A stretch of DNA of 64,000 nucleotides. Source: Amycolatopsis arida (lineage in GTDB: Bacteria; Actinomycetota; Actinomycetes; Mycobacteriales; Pseudonocardiaceae). The notes below the pieces were generated by a model. It was not told the DNA's origin and searched no databases. It was given only the letters and a program-made list of their open reading frames with translations. Position 1 is the stretch's first letter; the number at the start of each line of letters is the position of its first letter. This document shows, piece after piece, positions 50,321 to 58,097 of the stretch. A program made the position numbers and the translations under genes. Location: NCBI RefSeq assembly GCF_900115565.1, contig NZ_FOWW01000001.1, positions 253,731-317,730 of the forward strand. The letters run 5' to 3'.

Positions 50321-51574
50321 CTAGCGCACGCTCCGGATGGGCAGGACGAGCGCGGCGCCGACGAGCGCGATCGCCCCGGCGGTCAGGTAGAGCACGGTGT
50401 AGCTGCCGAGCGTGGCGATGATCCCGCCGGCGATCGCCGGCGCGAACGCCTGCGGCGCGGTGTTGGCGAGGTTGACGATGCCCAGGTCCTTGGCGCGGTC
50501 CCCGGCGGCCGGCAGCACCTGGGTGATCAGCGCGTTGTCGATCGCGACGTAGACGCCGTAGCCGAGGCCGAGCACGCCGGCGGCCACCACGACCGCGCTC
50601 CACGTGTGCCAGACCGACAGCATCAGCATCGACACCGCGATCACCACCGAGGACACCACGACGAAGACCTTGCGCCGGCCGCTGCGGTCGGACAGCCGGC
50701 CGGCCAGCACGCTGGTGGCGAGGATGCCGGCGGTGTAGACGAGGGTCAGCACGAACACGCCGCGCGCCGGGTCGGGCAGCCGCAGCACGTCGCGCAGGAA
50801 GTAGAGCAGGTACAGCGTGGCGATCGAGTTCGCCAGCTGGATCGCCAGCCGCGCGACGGCCGCCCAGGCGAAGTCGGGGTGCTGGCGCGGGCTGATCCAG
50901 AAGCTCCGGACGAACCGGCGCAGCGCGAACGGCGGACGCGCGCCGGGCGGCAACCGGGGGTCGCGGGTGGTGAGCACGAACGGCAGCGCCAGCAGCACGA
51001 CCAGGCCGGCCAGCAGCAGGTAGCCGCCGATGCGGGTGGGCACCACCGTGGTCACCAGCAACACGCCGAGCACCACCCCGAGCGGCAGCGGCAGGCCGAC
51101 GAAGGCGGACACGAAGCCGCGCTGGCGCACCGGGACCTGGTCGGGCACGGTGGCGGTGAGGCCGGCGAACATGGCGTTCTGCGCGCCCTGCGCGGCCATC
51201 CAGAGCAGCGCGACGCCGAGCACCGTGGCCTGCGCGGGCAGCGCGGCCAGCGCGAGGCCGCAGACCACGGCGCCGCCGAGGATCCACGGCCGGCGTCGGC
51301 CGAGCCGGGACGTCGTGCGGTCGGACAGCGCGCCGGCGATCGGCGCGGCGAGGATGGCGACGACCGCCGCGCAGGCCGTGACCACCGCGAGGCTGGCTTC
51401 CTTGCGCTCGGGCGCGATGTCCGCGATCTGCAGCGGGAGCAGGATCTGGATCGGCGTGATCACCGCCATGGAGAACCCGAGCACGGCGGCGGACAGCTTC
51501 AGCGTCCAGCCCATGCCGACGGGCACTGTGGGTTCGCGGAGTGCGGCCTCCGCCCGTCCGGTGCCCCTGGTCAC
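50321..51574 (-). CDS. MFS transporter
   Basis: A 417-residue major facilitator with about 12 membrane helices. Motif A appears as GALSDRTTSRLGRRRPWILGG and again in the second half as GRLSDRSGRRKVFVV, showing the two-fold repeat. It resembles the sugar/glycoside-pentoside-hexuronide-like and PAT-like transporters. The GTG at 51574 lies 7 nt after a -10 box (TAGGCT at 51582-51587), so it is probably leaderless; the longer frame to 51802 extends into the TetR gene. Substrate unknown. Confidence 0.82.
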   Translation of the reverse strand: MTRGTGRAEAALREPTVPVGMGWTLKLSAAVLGFSMAVITPIQILLPLQIADIAPERKEASLAVVTACAAVVAILAAPIAGALSDRTTSRLGRRRPWILGGAVVCGLALAALPAQATVLGVALLWMAAQGAQNAMFAGLTATVPDQVPVRQRGFVSAFVGLPLPLGVVLGVLLVTTVVPTRIGGYLLLAGLVVLLALPFVLTTRDPRLPPGARPPFALRRFVRSFWISPRQHPDFAWAAVARLAIQLANSIATLYLLYFLRDVLRLPDPARGVFVLTLVYTAGILATSVLAGRLSDRSGRRKVFVVVSSVVIAVSMLMLSVWHTWSAVVVAAGVLGLGYGVYVAIDNALITQVLPAAGDRAKDLGIVNLANTAPQAFAPAIAGGIIATLGSYTVLYLTAGAIALVGAALVLPIRSVR

Positions 51575-51581
51575 GCCACCG

Positions 51582-51587
51582 AGCCTA
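51582..51587 (-). promoter_or_regulatory. Leaderless MFS promoter, -10 box
   Basis: TAGGCT on the minus strand ends 7 nt before the GTG at 51574, the same hexamer and spacing as at erm (3648-3653). Confidence 0.5.
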
Positions 51588-52444
51588 TCCGGTGCTCCGG
51601 TGCCCGGCCGGTGGCACGGGCTCGGCGAGGAACACGGCGACGCCGTCGAGCACCCGCCGGAGACCGAACTCGAACCACGCCCGCACGGCGTCGGGGGCGG
51701 GCGGCGCGACCAGGCCCCGCTCGACCAGGGCCGCGAGCGCCGGATGCCGGGCGGCTGCGGTGCGGGGCAGCGCGGCGGACCGGGCCGACCACCATCGGCC
51801 ACCGGTCACGCCGGTGTCGCGCACCGCCGCCGACTCGGCCGCCGACAGCAGGGCCATGCCCTGGACGTAGCCGCTGACCAGCAGATACAGCGCGAACGCG
51901 GCCTCGGGGTCGACGCGGTCGCCGAGCGCGGCGAGAGTCCGGTCGACGGCGGCGAGCACGCCGGGGCCGAGGGGTGGTCGGGTGGTGGCGAGGACGGGCA
52001 GTATCCAGGGGTGGCGCTGGTAGAGCGCCCATTCCTGGCGGGCCTCGTGCTCCAGCCGCGCTCGCCAGCCGGTCGCTGGCTCCGGTGGCGGGCGGTACTC
52101 CGCGAGTACGGTGTCGGCCATGCCGGCGACCAGGTCGTCCTTGCCGGAGACGCGGCGGTACAGCGACATGGCGGGCAGGCCCAGGTGGGCGGCCAGGGCG
52201 CGGATGGACACCGCCGCCAGCCCTTCGGCGTCGGCGAGCCGGACGGCGACGCGGACCACCGTGGCGCGGTCGGGGACGTGGTCTGGTTTCGCGCGGTGGT
52301 CCGGCGCGATCCGGCGGACCGGCCTCGGGCCGCCGTCCTTGCGGGCACGGTAGGCCCGAGCCTGGCAGGCCCGGCCGCAGTAGCGGCGCGGCCGCCGCGG
52401 CCGGATCTGGGGATCGGTTCCCCGCACTGCGCGCAACGCCCCAC
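51585..52444 (-). pseudogene. TetR/AcrR regulator with N-terminal zinc-ribbon, frameshifted
   Basis: A TetR regulator (HTH: ATVVRVAVRLADAEGLAAVS, ALAAHLGLPAMSLYRRVSGK, then a TetR_C domain). Family members carry a zinc-ribbon CxxCG...CxxxC at the N terminus. Here the first half, MGRCAQCGEPIPRSGRG, starts at GTG 52444 with AGGGG upstream but is in one frame, and the second half, RRYCGRACQARAYRARK, continues in the -1 frame near 52395. A one-base change splits the motif. It is either a true frameshift mutation, a sequencing error, or a programmed shift; the TetR part itself is intact. Diverges from a GNAT gene. Confidence 0.6.
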
Positions 52445-52453
52445 GGTCGCCCC

Positions 52454-52480
52454 TTTTCGTCACGGCACTTTTCGTGACGT
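52454..52480. promoter_or_regulatory. Divergent operator between TetR and GNAT genes
   Basis: CGTCAC (52458-52463) and GTGACG (52474-52479) form an inverted repeat 10 bp apart, and TTTTCGT occurs twice, 15 bp apart (52454 and 52469). It lies between the divergent genes, as expected for TetR autoregulation. Confidence 0.45.
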
Positions 52481-52554
52481 AAAAGCTAGCGGACCGGTGT
52501 GGTGGATGGAAACGTCGGCACCGTTGGTACGGCGTACGAAAGGAGAGGTGATCG

Positions 52555-53157
52555 ATGAGGACGGCGCGGCGGGAGGACGTGATCGTCCGCGTGGCGGGGC
52601 CCGACGAGCTGGCCCAGATCGCGGAGGCGTTCGCCGACGAGGCCGTCGCGCGGTGGGTGGCGCCGGAGATGGCGGCGCTGGCGTCGACGTACCGGGACTT
52701 CCTCGCCGAGGCGCTGCGCACCGACGAGGTGATCGTCGCCGAGGCGGGGGACGGGATCGTCGGGGTGTCGGTGTGGGTCGACATGCCGTCCGCCGAGCGA
52801 GCCCGCCAGGACGCGGCGCGGGTCGCGGAGCTGGCGTTGGAGCGGCCGGAGCCGGCGTACCAACGGATGGCCACGGTGCTGGGGCGGGTGGCGGAGCGGC
52901 ACCCCGAGCGGCCGCACGTGTTCCTGTCGTCGATGGGGGTGGTGCCGGCCGGGCGGGGCCGGGGCGTGGGCGGCGGGATGCTCCGGTACCGCCTGGAGCG
53001 GGCGGACGACGAGGGGCAGCCGGCCTATCTGGAGGCCAGCACCCAGGACAGCCAACGCCTGTACACCCGCCACGGCTTCACCCCGTACGGCCCCCCGATC
53101 CTCCTTCCCGACGAAGGCTCCACCCTCCAACCGCTGTGGCGCGAGCCCAGGAGCTGA
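52555..53157 (+). CDS. GNAT-family N-acetyltransferase
   Basis: A 200-residue acetyl-CoA-dependent acetyltransferase. The CoA-binding motif A is MGVVPAGRGRGVGGGML (R/QxxGxG/A), and the C-terminal motif B includes ASTQDSQRLYTRHGFTPYG. The target cannot be read. The ATG has an AAAGGAGAGG ribosome binding site. It is divergent from a TetR gene and shares an operator region with it. Repeats with ACACGTGT lie downstream. Confidence 0.85.
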   Translation: MRTARREDVIVRVAGPDELAQIAEAFADEAVARWVAPEMAALASTYRDFLAEALRTDEVIVAEAGDGIVGVSVWVDMPSAERARQDAARVAELALERPEPAYQRMATVLGRVAERHPERPHVFLSSMGVVPAGRGRGVGGGMLRYRLERADDEGQPAYLEASTQDSQRLYTRHGFTPYGPPILLPDEGSTLQPLWREPRS

Positions 53158-53208
53158 CGAGCCCAGCGGCCAACCACCGACGGAAACGGCGAACACAGCG
53201 ACGCGAAG

Positions 53209-53248
53209 CGCGGACACGTGTGCACAGAGCGCGGACACGTGTGCACAG
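53209..53248. repeat. Two 20-bp tandem repeats with ACACGTGT cores
   Basis: GCGCGGACACGTGTGCACAG occurs at 53209-53228 and again at 53229-53248. Each core is a palindrome. The array sits between the convergent GNAT and SMP-30 genes and may act as a transcript end or protein binding site. Confidence 0.75.
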
Positions 53249-53256
53249 GGCGCGGG

Positions 53257-54177
53257 TTAGCGGGGGGCGATGGCGATGGCGCGTTCGACGAGGCTGCCGA
53301 AGTAGAGCTGGCCGTCCTTCTCGCGGACGGCGGTGAGCACGTGGAAGCCGTCGATCTCGCCGGTGCGCTCCCGGACGACGCGGCCGTCCGGCGCCACGCC
53401 GAGCACGCCGACCGTGCGCCCCAGGCCGGGTTGTAGCCACACCGGTGCCCGGCGCACCGTGGCGCGCAGCGGCGGGGGCAGCCGCCGCACCACGTCCAGC
53501 GCGGCGACTCGCGGGCTGGCCTTGGCGACCCAGATCAGGCCGTCGCTGCCGGTGGAGATGTTGTCCGGGTAGGCGGGCAGGTCGTCGAGGAACACGTCGG
53601 TGGTCCCGGCCCGGTCGCCGGTCAGCCACGCCCGCCGCACCCGGCACGCCCCGGACTCGGCCACGGCCACGAACGACTCGTCCGCGGCCAGCGCGACGCC
53701 GTTGGCGAACTGCAGGCCGCCGAGCAACTCGTCGATCGTGCCGTCCGGCGCGCGGCGCAGCAGGCGCCCGCTGCCGGTCTGCTCGATGAGGTCCTCCCGC
53801 CACCGCGGGATCGGGAACACCGCCGAGGAGTCGGTGAAGTAGACGGTGCCGTCGGCGGCCACGGCCGCGTTGTTGGTGGCCAGCAACCTGCGACCGGCGG
53901 CCTCCGTGGCCAGCGTCCGCGGCTCGCCACCGTCGCGGGACACGGCCAGCAGGCCGCGGTCGCAGTCGCAGATCAGCAGCTCGTCCGGTCCGTACAGCTC
54001 CAGGCCGAGCGGCCGACCCCCGGTGTCGGCGATGGTGTCGATCCGCCGGCCGTCCGGGCTGATCCGCAGGATCCGCCCGTCGGCCACGCCGGTGTAGATC
54101 CGGCCCTGCTCGTCGACCACCACGTCCTCCGGCCCCTCACCGTTGACCGGGACCAGCCGCACCCCCGTGAACGCCAC
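53257..54177 (-). CDS. SMP-30/gluconolactonase/strictosidine-synthase-like protein
   Basis: A 306-residue six-bladed beta-propeller. GEGPEDVVVDEQGRIYTGV opens the fold, LQFANGVALAADESFVAVAE and LPAYPDNISTGSDGLIWVA follow, the latter close to strictosidine-synthase-like enzymes. Members hydrolyse lactones or esters with a calcium or zinc ion. No signal peptide is seen. GTG 54177 follows GGGAGG, so it was preferred over the longer frame. No functional context, as the phosphatase upstream is separated by 64 bp. Confidence 0.82.
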   Translation of the reverse strand: MAFTGVRLVPVNGEGPEDVVVDEQGRIYTGVADGRILRISPDGRRIDTIADTGGRPLGLELYGPDELLICDCDRGLLAVSRDGGEPRTLATEAAGRRLLATNNAAVAADGTVYFTDSSAVFPIPRWREDLIEQTGSGRLLRRAPDGTIDELLGGLQFANGVALAADESFVAVAESGACRVRRAWLTGDRAGTTDVFLDDLPAYPDNISTGSDGLIWVAKASPRVAALDVVRRLPPPLRATVRRAPVWLQPGLGRTVGVLGVAPDGRVVRERTGEIDGFHVLTAVREKDGQLYFGSLVERAIAIAPR

Positions 54178-54241
54178 CTCTACCTCCCTGAACCGACGTG
54201 AACCGAACAGAACCGACCGACCACGAACGACACGACGGAAA

Positions 54242-54895
54242 CTACCGGTAGCTGAGCAGCTCGCCCGCGTCGCCATCGAAGTGCGCGTGCTCGTTGAACG
54301 ACACCAGCGAGAGCCCACCGCGGCCGGAGACGACCTTGGTGATGCTCGCGTTGGCGGCGACCCGGCTGAGCCGCGGGAACGCCTCCGGCGCGCCGAGCAG
54401 TTGAGCGCCGAGCGCGGCGATCACGCCGCCGGAGGTGAACACCACCGCGTGCTCACCCCGGCCCAGCGCGCCGACGACATCGTCGAGTGCCTCGCGGACC
54501 CGCGTCGTGAACGACGGCCAGCTCTCCGCGCACGCGCTCGTCGCGCCGGCGTCGACCCAGCAGGTCAGCGCCGCGTCCAGCGCCCGCTGGAACGCCCGCG
54601 GGTCCTCCCCCGGCATCGACCCCCCGTAGGCGTCGAGCACGTCCAGGTGGTCGTACTCGTTCCACCGCGGATCCTCCTTCGCCACCAGCCCGGACCGCAG
54701 CTCCGCCAGCGCCGCCTCGGCGGTGCCCCGCTGCCGCGCCATCGACCCGCAGCGGGCCTCGGCGAGCCGCACCCGCCGGCGGCGCAGCTCGGCACCGACC
54801 GCGACCGCCTGCTCCCGGCCGCGGTCGGACAGCACGTCGTAGTCGGCGGCGCCGAACGACGCCTGGCCGTGCCGCACCAGGTAGATCGCGCCCAT
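54242..54895 (-). CDS. Histidine phosphatase family protein
   Basis: A 217-residue branch-1 phosphoglycerate-mutase-like protein. The phosphoacceptor motif is LVRHGQASFG at about residues 6-15, with a second catalytic His in VFTSGGVIAAL that is Ser/Gly-substituted from the usual SHG. The ATG overlaps the TGA of the SDR gene by one base (TGATG), so translation is coupled. It could act on a phosphosugar, nucleotide or lipid phosphate. Confidence 0.8.
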   Translation of the reverse strand: MGAIYLVRHGQASFGAADYDVLSDRGREQAVAVGAELRRRRVRLAEARCGSMARQRGTAEAALAELRSGLVAKEDPRWNEYDHLDVLDAYGGSMPGEDPRAFQRALDAALTCWVDAGATSACAESWPSFTTRVREALDDVVGALGRGEHAVVFTSGGVIAALGAQLLGAPEAFPRLSRVAANASITKVVSGRGGLSLVSFNEHAHFDGDAGELLSYR

Positions 54896-55647
54896 CAGCC
54901 GAGCTTCCGCAGCAACCGGGCCGGCAGCACCCGCACCAGCGCGCTCAGCGGCGCCCACGGCAGCGCCGGGACGTAAGCCCGCGCCGGCTCCCGCTCGATG
55001 GCCCGCACCAGTGCCCGCGCGCCCTGCCCCGCGTCGGCCAGCAGCGGCGTCCGGCCGGCCCGCCCGGTCATCTCCGACTCGATGTAGCCGGGCAGCAGGC
55101 AGGTCACCGCGATCGGGGTGTCCAGCGTGTCCACCCGGATCCCCTCGGCCAGCACGGCGATGCCCGCCTTCGACGCGGCGTAGGCGGTGAGGTTGCGGGG
55201 CATCCCGCGCAGCGCGCTGAACGACGAGACGACCACCAGGTGACCGGCGTTCTGCTCGCGAAGGATCTCCAGCGCCGCCTCGCACTGCGCCAGCCCGGCG
55301 ACGAAGTTCGTGCAGACGGTGTCCCGGTTGGCGTCGAACCGGCCGGACCCGATCGGCTGCCCCTTGCCGAGCCCGGCGTTGACGATGACCCGGTCCAGCG
55401 TGCCCAGCTCGGCGCGGAACTCGCGGAACACGGTGAACACCTGGTCGTGGTCGTTGACGTCGAGCTTGCGAGTGACGATCACGGCGCCCGCGTGCCGCTC
55501 CCGCAGCTCGGTGGCCAGCGCGTCGAGCCGGTCGGTGCGCCGGGCGCACAGCGCGAGGTGGTGGCCGCGGGCCGCGAACTGCCGGGCCATCCCCTCACCG
55601 AGGCCGGAGCTGGCCCCGGTGATCACGATGTTCCTGCGGAAGGTCAT
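54895..55647 (-). CDS. Short-chain dehydrogenase/reductase
   Basis: A 250-residue classical SDR. The cofactor motif is TGASSGLGEG, NAG is in VIVNAGLG, and the catalytic tetrad is Ser-Tyr-Lys in VVVSSFSA and YAASK. The ARR at the end of the second strand (LALCARRTDRL) suggests NADP. It is transcribed with a histidine phosphatase through a 1-base overlap. A palindrome TACCGGCTGGTA sits 18 bp upstream of the ATG and could be an operator. The substrate is not clear; the C-terminal helix is hydrophobic. Confidence 0.87.
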   Translation of the reverse strand: MTFRRNIVITGASSGLGEGMARQFAARGHHLALCARRTDRLDALATELRERHAGAVIVTRKLDVNDHDQVFTVFREFRAELGTLDRVIVNAGLGKGQPIGSGRFDANRDTVCTNFVAGLAQCEAALEILREQNAGHLVVVSSFSALRGMPRNLTAYAASKAGIAVLAEGIRVDTLDTPIAVTCLLPGYIESEMTGRAGRTPLLADAGQGARALVRAIEREPARAYVPALPWAPLSALVRVLPARLLRKLG

Positions 55648-55665
55648 GCCTCATCGTGGCACCCC

Positions 55666-55677
55666 TACCGGCTGGTA
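55666..55677. promoter_or_regulatory. TACC-GGTA palindrome upstream of the SDR gene
   Basis: TACCGGCTGGTA matches the TACCnnnnGGTA symmetry used by several actinobacterial TetR regulators of lipid genes. Its position just upstream of the SDR start suits an operator. Confidence 0.35.
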
Positions 55678-55758
55678 ACAACCCGGCGACCCGGTGACGG
55701 CGGGCGCGGTCGCCGCCACCGGGATCGCCGGGCTCTCCAGGGAAACGTGGAGCTGGGG

Positions 55759-56949
55759 TTACCGAGGCGCCACGTGCAGCAGCCGGTCGGTCGTGCCGGC
55801 GCCGGGGTCGCGGACCTTGCCGGCGGTCGCGCCCGCGGTCAGCGCCTCGGTCACCTGCTCGGGCGTGGCGTCGGGGTGGTCGGCCAGGTGGAGCGCGGCG
55901 GCGCCGGCCACGTGCGGCGCCGCCATGGACGTCCCGCTCAGCGGCTTGTCCGTGCCCCCCGGCCAAGCCGAGGTGATGTCCACGCCCGGCGCGTAGAGGT
56001 CGACCACGGCGCCGGTGTTGGAGAACGAGGCCCTGCGGTCGGTGGAGTCGCTGGCCGCGACGGTGATCGCCTCGCGCACCCGCGCCGGCGAGAAGTTCCC
56101 GGCGTCGGCGCGGCTGTTGCCGGCGGCCACGGCGAAGGTCACGCCCTTCGCGATCGCGCCGCGCACCGCCTCGTCCAACACCTCGTCCGCCCCGCCGCCG
56201 AGACTCATGTTGGCCACGGCCGGCCCGCCGGCGTGCTCGGCCACCCAGTCGATGCCGGCGACGACCTGCTCGGTGGTGCCGGCTCCGCTGGCGCCCAGCA
56301 CCCGCACCGGCACGATCCGCACGCCCTTGGCGAGGCCGTACTCCGCGCCGCCGATGGTGCCGGCGACGTGCGTGCCGTGCCCGTGCTCGTCGGCGGGGTC
56401 GTCGTCGTTGTCGATGACGTCCCGGCCACCGGACACCCGGCCGCCGAACGTGGGGTGGTCGGCCACCACGCCGGTGTCCAGGACGTACGCGGTCACGGTG
56501 TCGGCCTCGGTCGGGTACGTGTAGGAGCGGTCCAGTGGCAGGTCTCGCTGGTCGACGCGGTCCAGGCCCCACGACGGCGGGTCCGGCTGGGTGTCGAGGG
56601 CGTGCAGCGTCTGGTTGCGCGCCACGTAGGCCACCCCGGGCGCGGCGGCCAGCCGGCGGGCCTGCTCCTCGCTGGCGTGCACCGCGAAGCCGTGCAGCGC
56701 GCTACCGAACGTGCGGGTCAGCCGCGCGCCGACCTTGGTGACGAGACCCTCCGCCGTGGCGGCCAGCCCTCGGACTCCCGCGTCCCGGTCCAGCACGACC
56801 AGATAGCTGTCCGGAACGGTTCCGGCGGTCACCGTGCCCAGGAGCGCGCCCTCGGCCGCGTGCGCGGGCCCGCCGCCCGTCGCGCCCAGTGCGGTGATCC
56901 CGGCGAGCGAGAGCGCGCCGAGCGCGCGGAACCATCGCGAGTTGCCCAT
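55759..56949 (-). CDS. Secreted S8 family serine peptidase (subtilisin-like)
   Basis: A 396-residue exported protease. A signal peptide (RALGALSLAGITALG ... PAHAAE) is followed by an inhibitor-I9 propeptide (about 40-125; DSYLVVL, VAYVARNQ). The catalytic triad is intact: Asp in AYVLDTGVV, His in HGHGTHVAGTI, Ser in GTSMAAPHVAG; the oxyanion Asn is in AAGNSRADAG. It resembles aqualysin/proteinase K-like secreted enzymes. AAGGAAGG precedes the ATG. No C-terminal binding domain is present. Confidence 0.92.
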   Translation of the reverse strand: MGNSRWFRALGALSLAGITALGATGGGPAHAAEGALLGTVTAGTVPDSYLVVLDRDAGVRGLAATAEGLVTKVGARLTRTFGSALHGFAVHASEEQARRLAAAPGVAYVARNQTLHALDTQPDPPSWGLDRVDQRDLPLDRSYTYPTEADTVTAYVLDTGVVADHPTFGGRVSGGRDVIDNDDDPADEHGHGTHVAGTIGGAEYGLAKGVRIVPVRVLGASGAGTTEQVVAGIDWVAEHAGGPAVANMSLGGGADEVLDEAVRGAIAKGVTFAVAAGNSRADAGNFSPARVREAITVAASDSTDRRASFSNTGAVVDLYAPGVDITSAWPGGTDKPLSGTSMAAPHVAGAAALHLADHPDATPEQVTEALTAGATAGKVRDPGAGTTDRLLHVAPR

Positions 56950-57137
56950 TCGCCTTCCTTCCTCGTCGGCGATCTGCGCGGCAACCGCGATGCCCGCACC
57001 GGGGAGCGCGCTCGGCGCCCCGGCCCCTCGACCCCGGGCCACCCACCGTCACCGTCCCGCCATGCAAGCGTCGGGCGGGTGGTGCGGGCAAGGTTTCCCA
57101 CTTACCAGTACTAGGCCGATCGGAGTAACGTGACCGG

Positions 57138-58097
57138 GTGATGGCAGACCGGGATCCGGCCTCCGCGGGGGACCGGCCGGATCCACCCGGTGATCCCACC
57201 CCCACCACCTTCGCGGCGGCGCTGCGCGCGGCGATCGCGGCCAGCGGGCTGAGCCTCGACCGGATCCAGGCCAGGCTGCAGCGGCACGGCGTCGCGGTGA
57301 GCGTCACCGCGCTGAGCTACTGGCAGTCGGGCAAGCGCCGCCCGGAGCGGCCGTCGTCGCTGGCGGCGGTGCGCGCGCTGGAGGAGATCCTCGACGTGCC
57401 GCCGGGCGCACTGCTCGGCCAGCTCGCCCCGCTCCGGCCCCGCCGGCCGGCCGCCGCCCGCCGCGCCGCCCCGGAGCGCCCGCTGGCCTTCCCGCCCGAC
57501 GCGTTGCGAACGCTGCTGGCCGAGGTCGGCGCGCCACACGCGCTGCGCCGACCCCACCTGCTCGACCTTGTCGCGCTGCACGACCGGTGCGAGCTGGCCG
57601 ACGACGGCGGGCAGCGCGCGGTGGCTAGCAGGGCGGTGTTCCGGGCCGCCGCCGACGGCCAGGACCGCTGGCTGCTGGTGTACTCGCAGGACAGTCCGGA
57701 AGCGAGGCCGCCGGCGGTGGACGCCCAGCGCAACTGCTCGGTCGGGCGGGTGGCGCACGACGCCGAGCACGGGCTGACGGTCGCCGAGCTGCTGTTTCAC
57801 CGGCCGGTGGACCGGGACGAGACCTACCTCGTCGAGTACACGGTGACCAACGCCGGGCCGCCCTACCCGCAGGGCGACCGCACGCACTACCGCGAGTTCC
57901 GCCGCCCGGTCCGGGAGTACCTCCTCGAGGTCCACTTCGGACGGGCGAGGCCGCGGCGGTGCTGGCGGTACTCCCGCACCGGTCCCGGCGAGCCCGAGGC
58001 CCGCCGGGACCTCCGGGTCGACGCCGGGGGCGCGGCCCACGCCGTCGCCCTCGACTTCGGCCCCGGGGTGTTCGGGATCGCGTGGAGCCCTACCTGA
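57138..58097 (+). CDS. HTH (XRE-like) protein with a conserved C-terminal domain
   Basis: A 319-residue regulator. The N-terminal HTH (FAAALRAAIAASGLSLDRIQ, then LSYWQSGKRRPERP) recognises DNA like XRE/Cro proteins. The C-terminal 200 residues (from LLAEVGAPHALRRPHL) are beta-rich and not recognised; FHRPVDRDETYLVEYT and ECW-like positions suggest a ligand or sensor domain. The GTG at 57138 lies 6 nt after a possible -10 box (TAACGT), and an ATG follows at 57141. It converges with and overlaps an acyl-CoA synthetase by 8 bp. Its targets are not known. Confidence 0.72.
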   Translation: MMADRDPASAGDRPDPPGDPTPTTFAAALRAAIAASGLSLDRIQARLQRHGVAVSVTALSYWQSGKRRPERPSSLAAVRALEEILDVPPGALLGQLAPLRPRRPAAARRAAPERPLAFPPDALRTLLAEVGAPHALRRPHLLDLVALHDRCELADDGGQRAVASRAVFRAAADGQDRWLLVYSQDSPEARPPAVDAQRNCSVGRVAHDAEHGLTVAELLFHRPVDRDETYLVEYTVTNAGPPYPQGDRTHYREFRRPVREYLLEVHFGRARPRRCWRYSRTGPGEPEARRDLRVDAGGAAHAVALDFGPGVFGIAWSPT

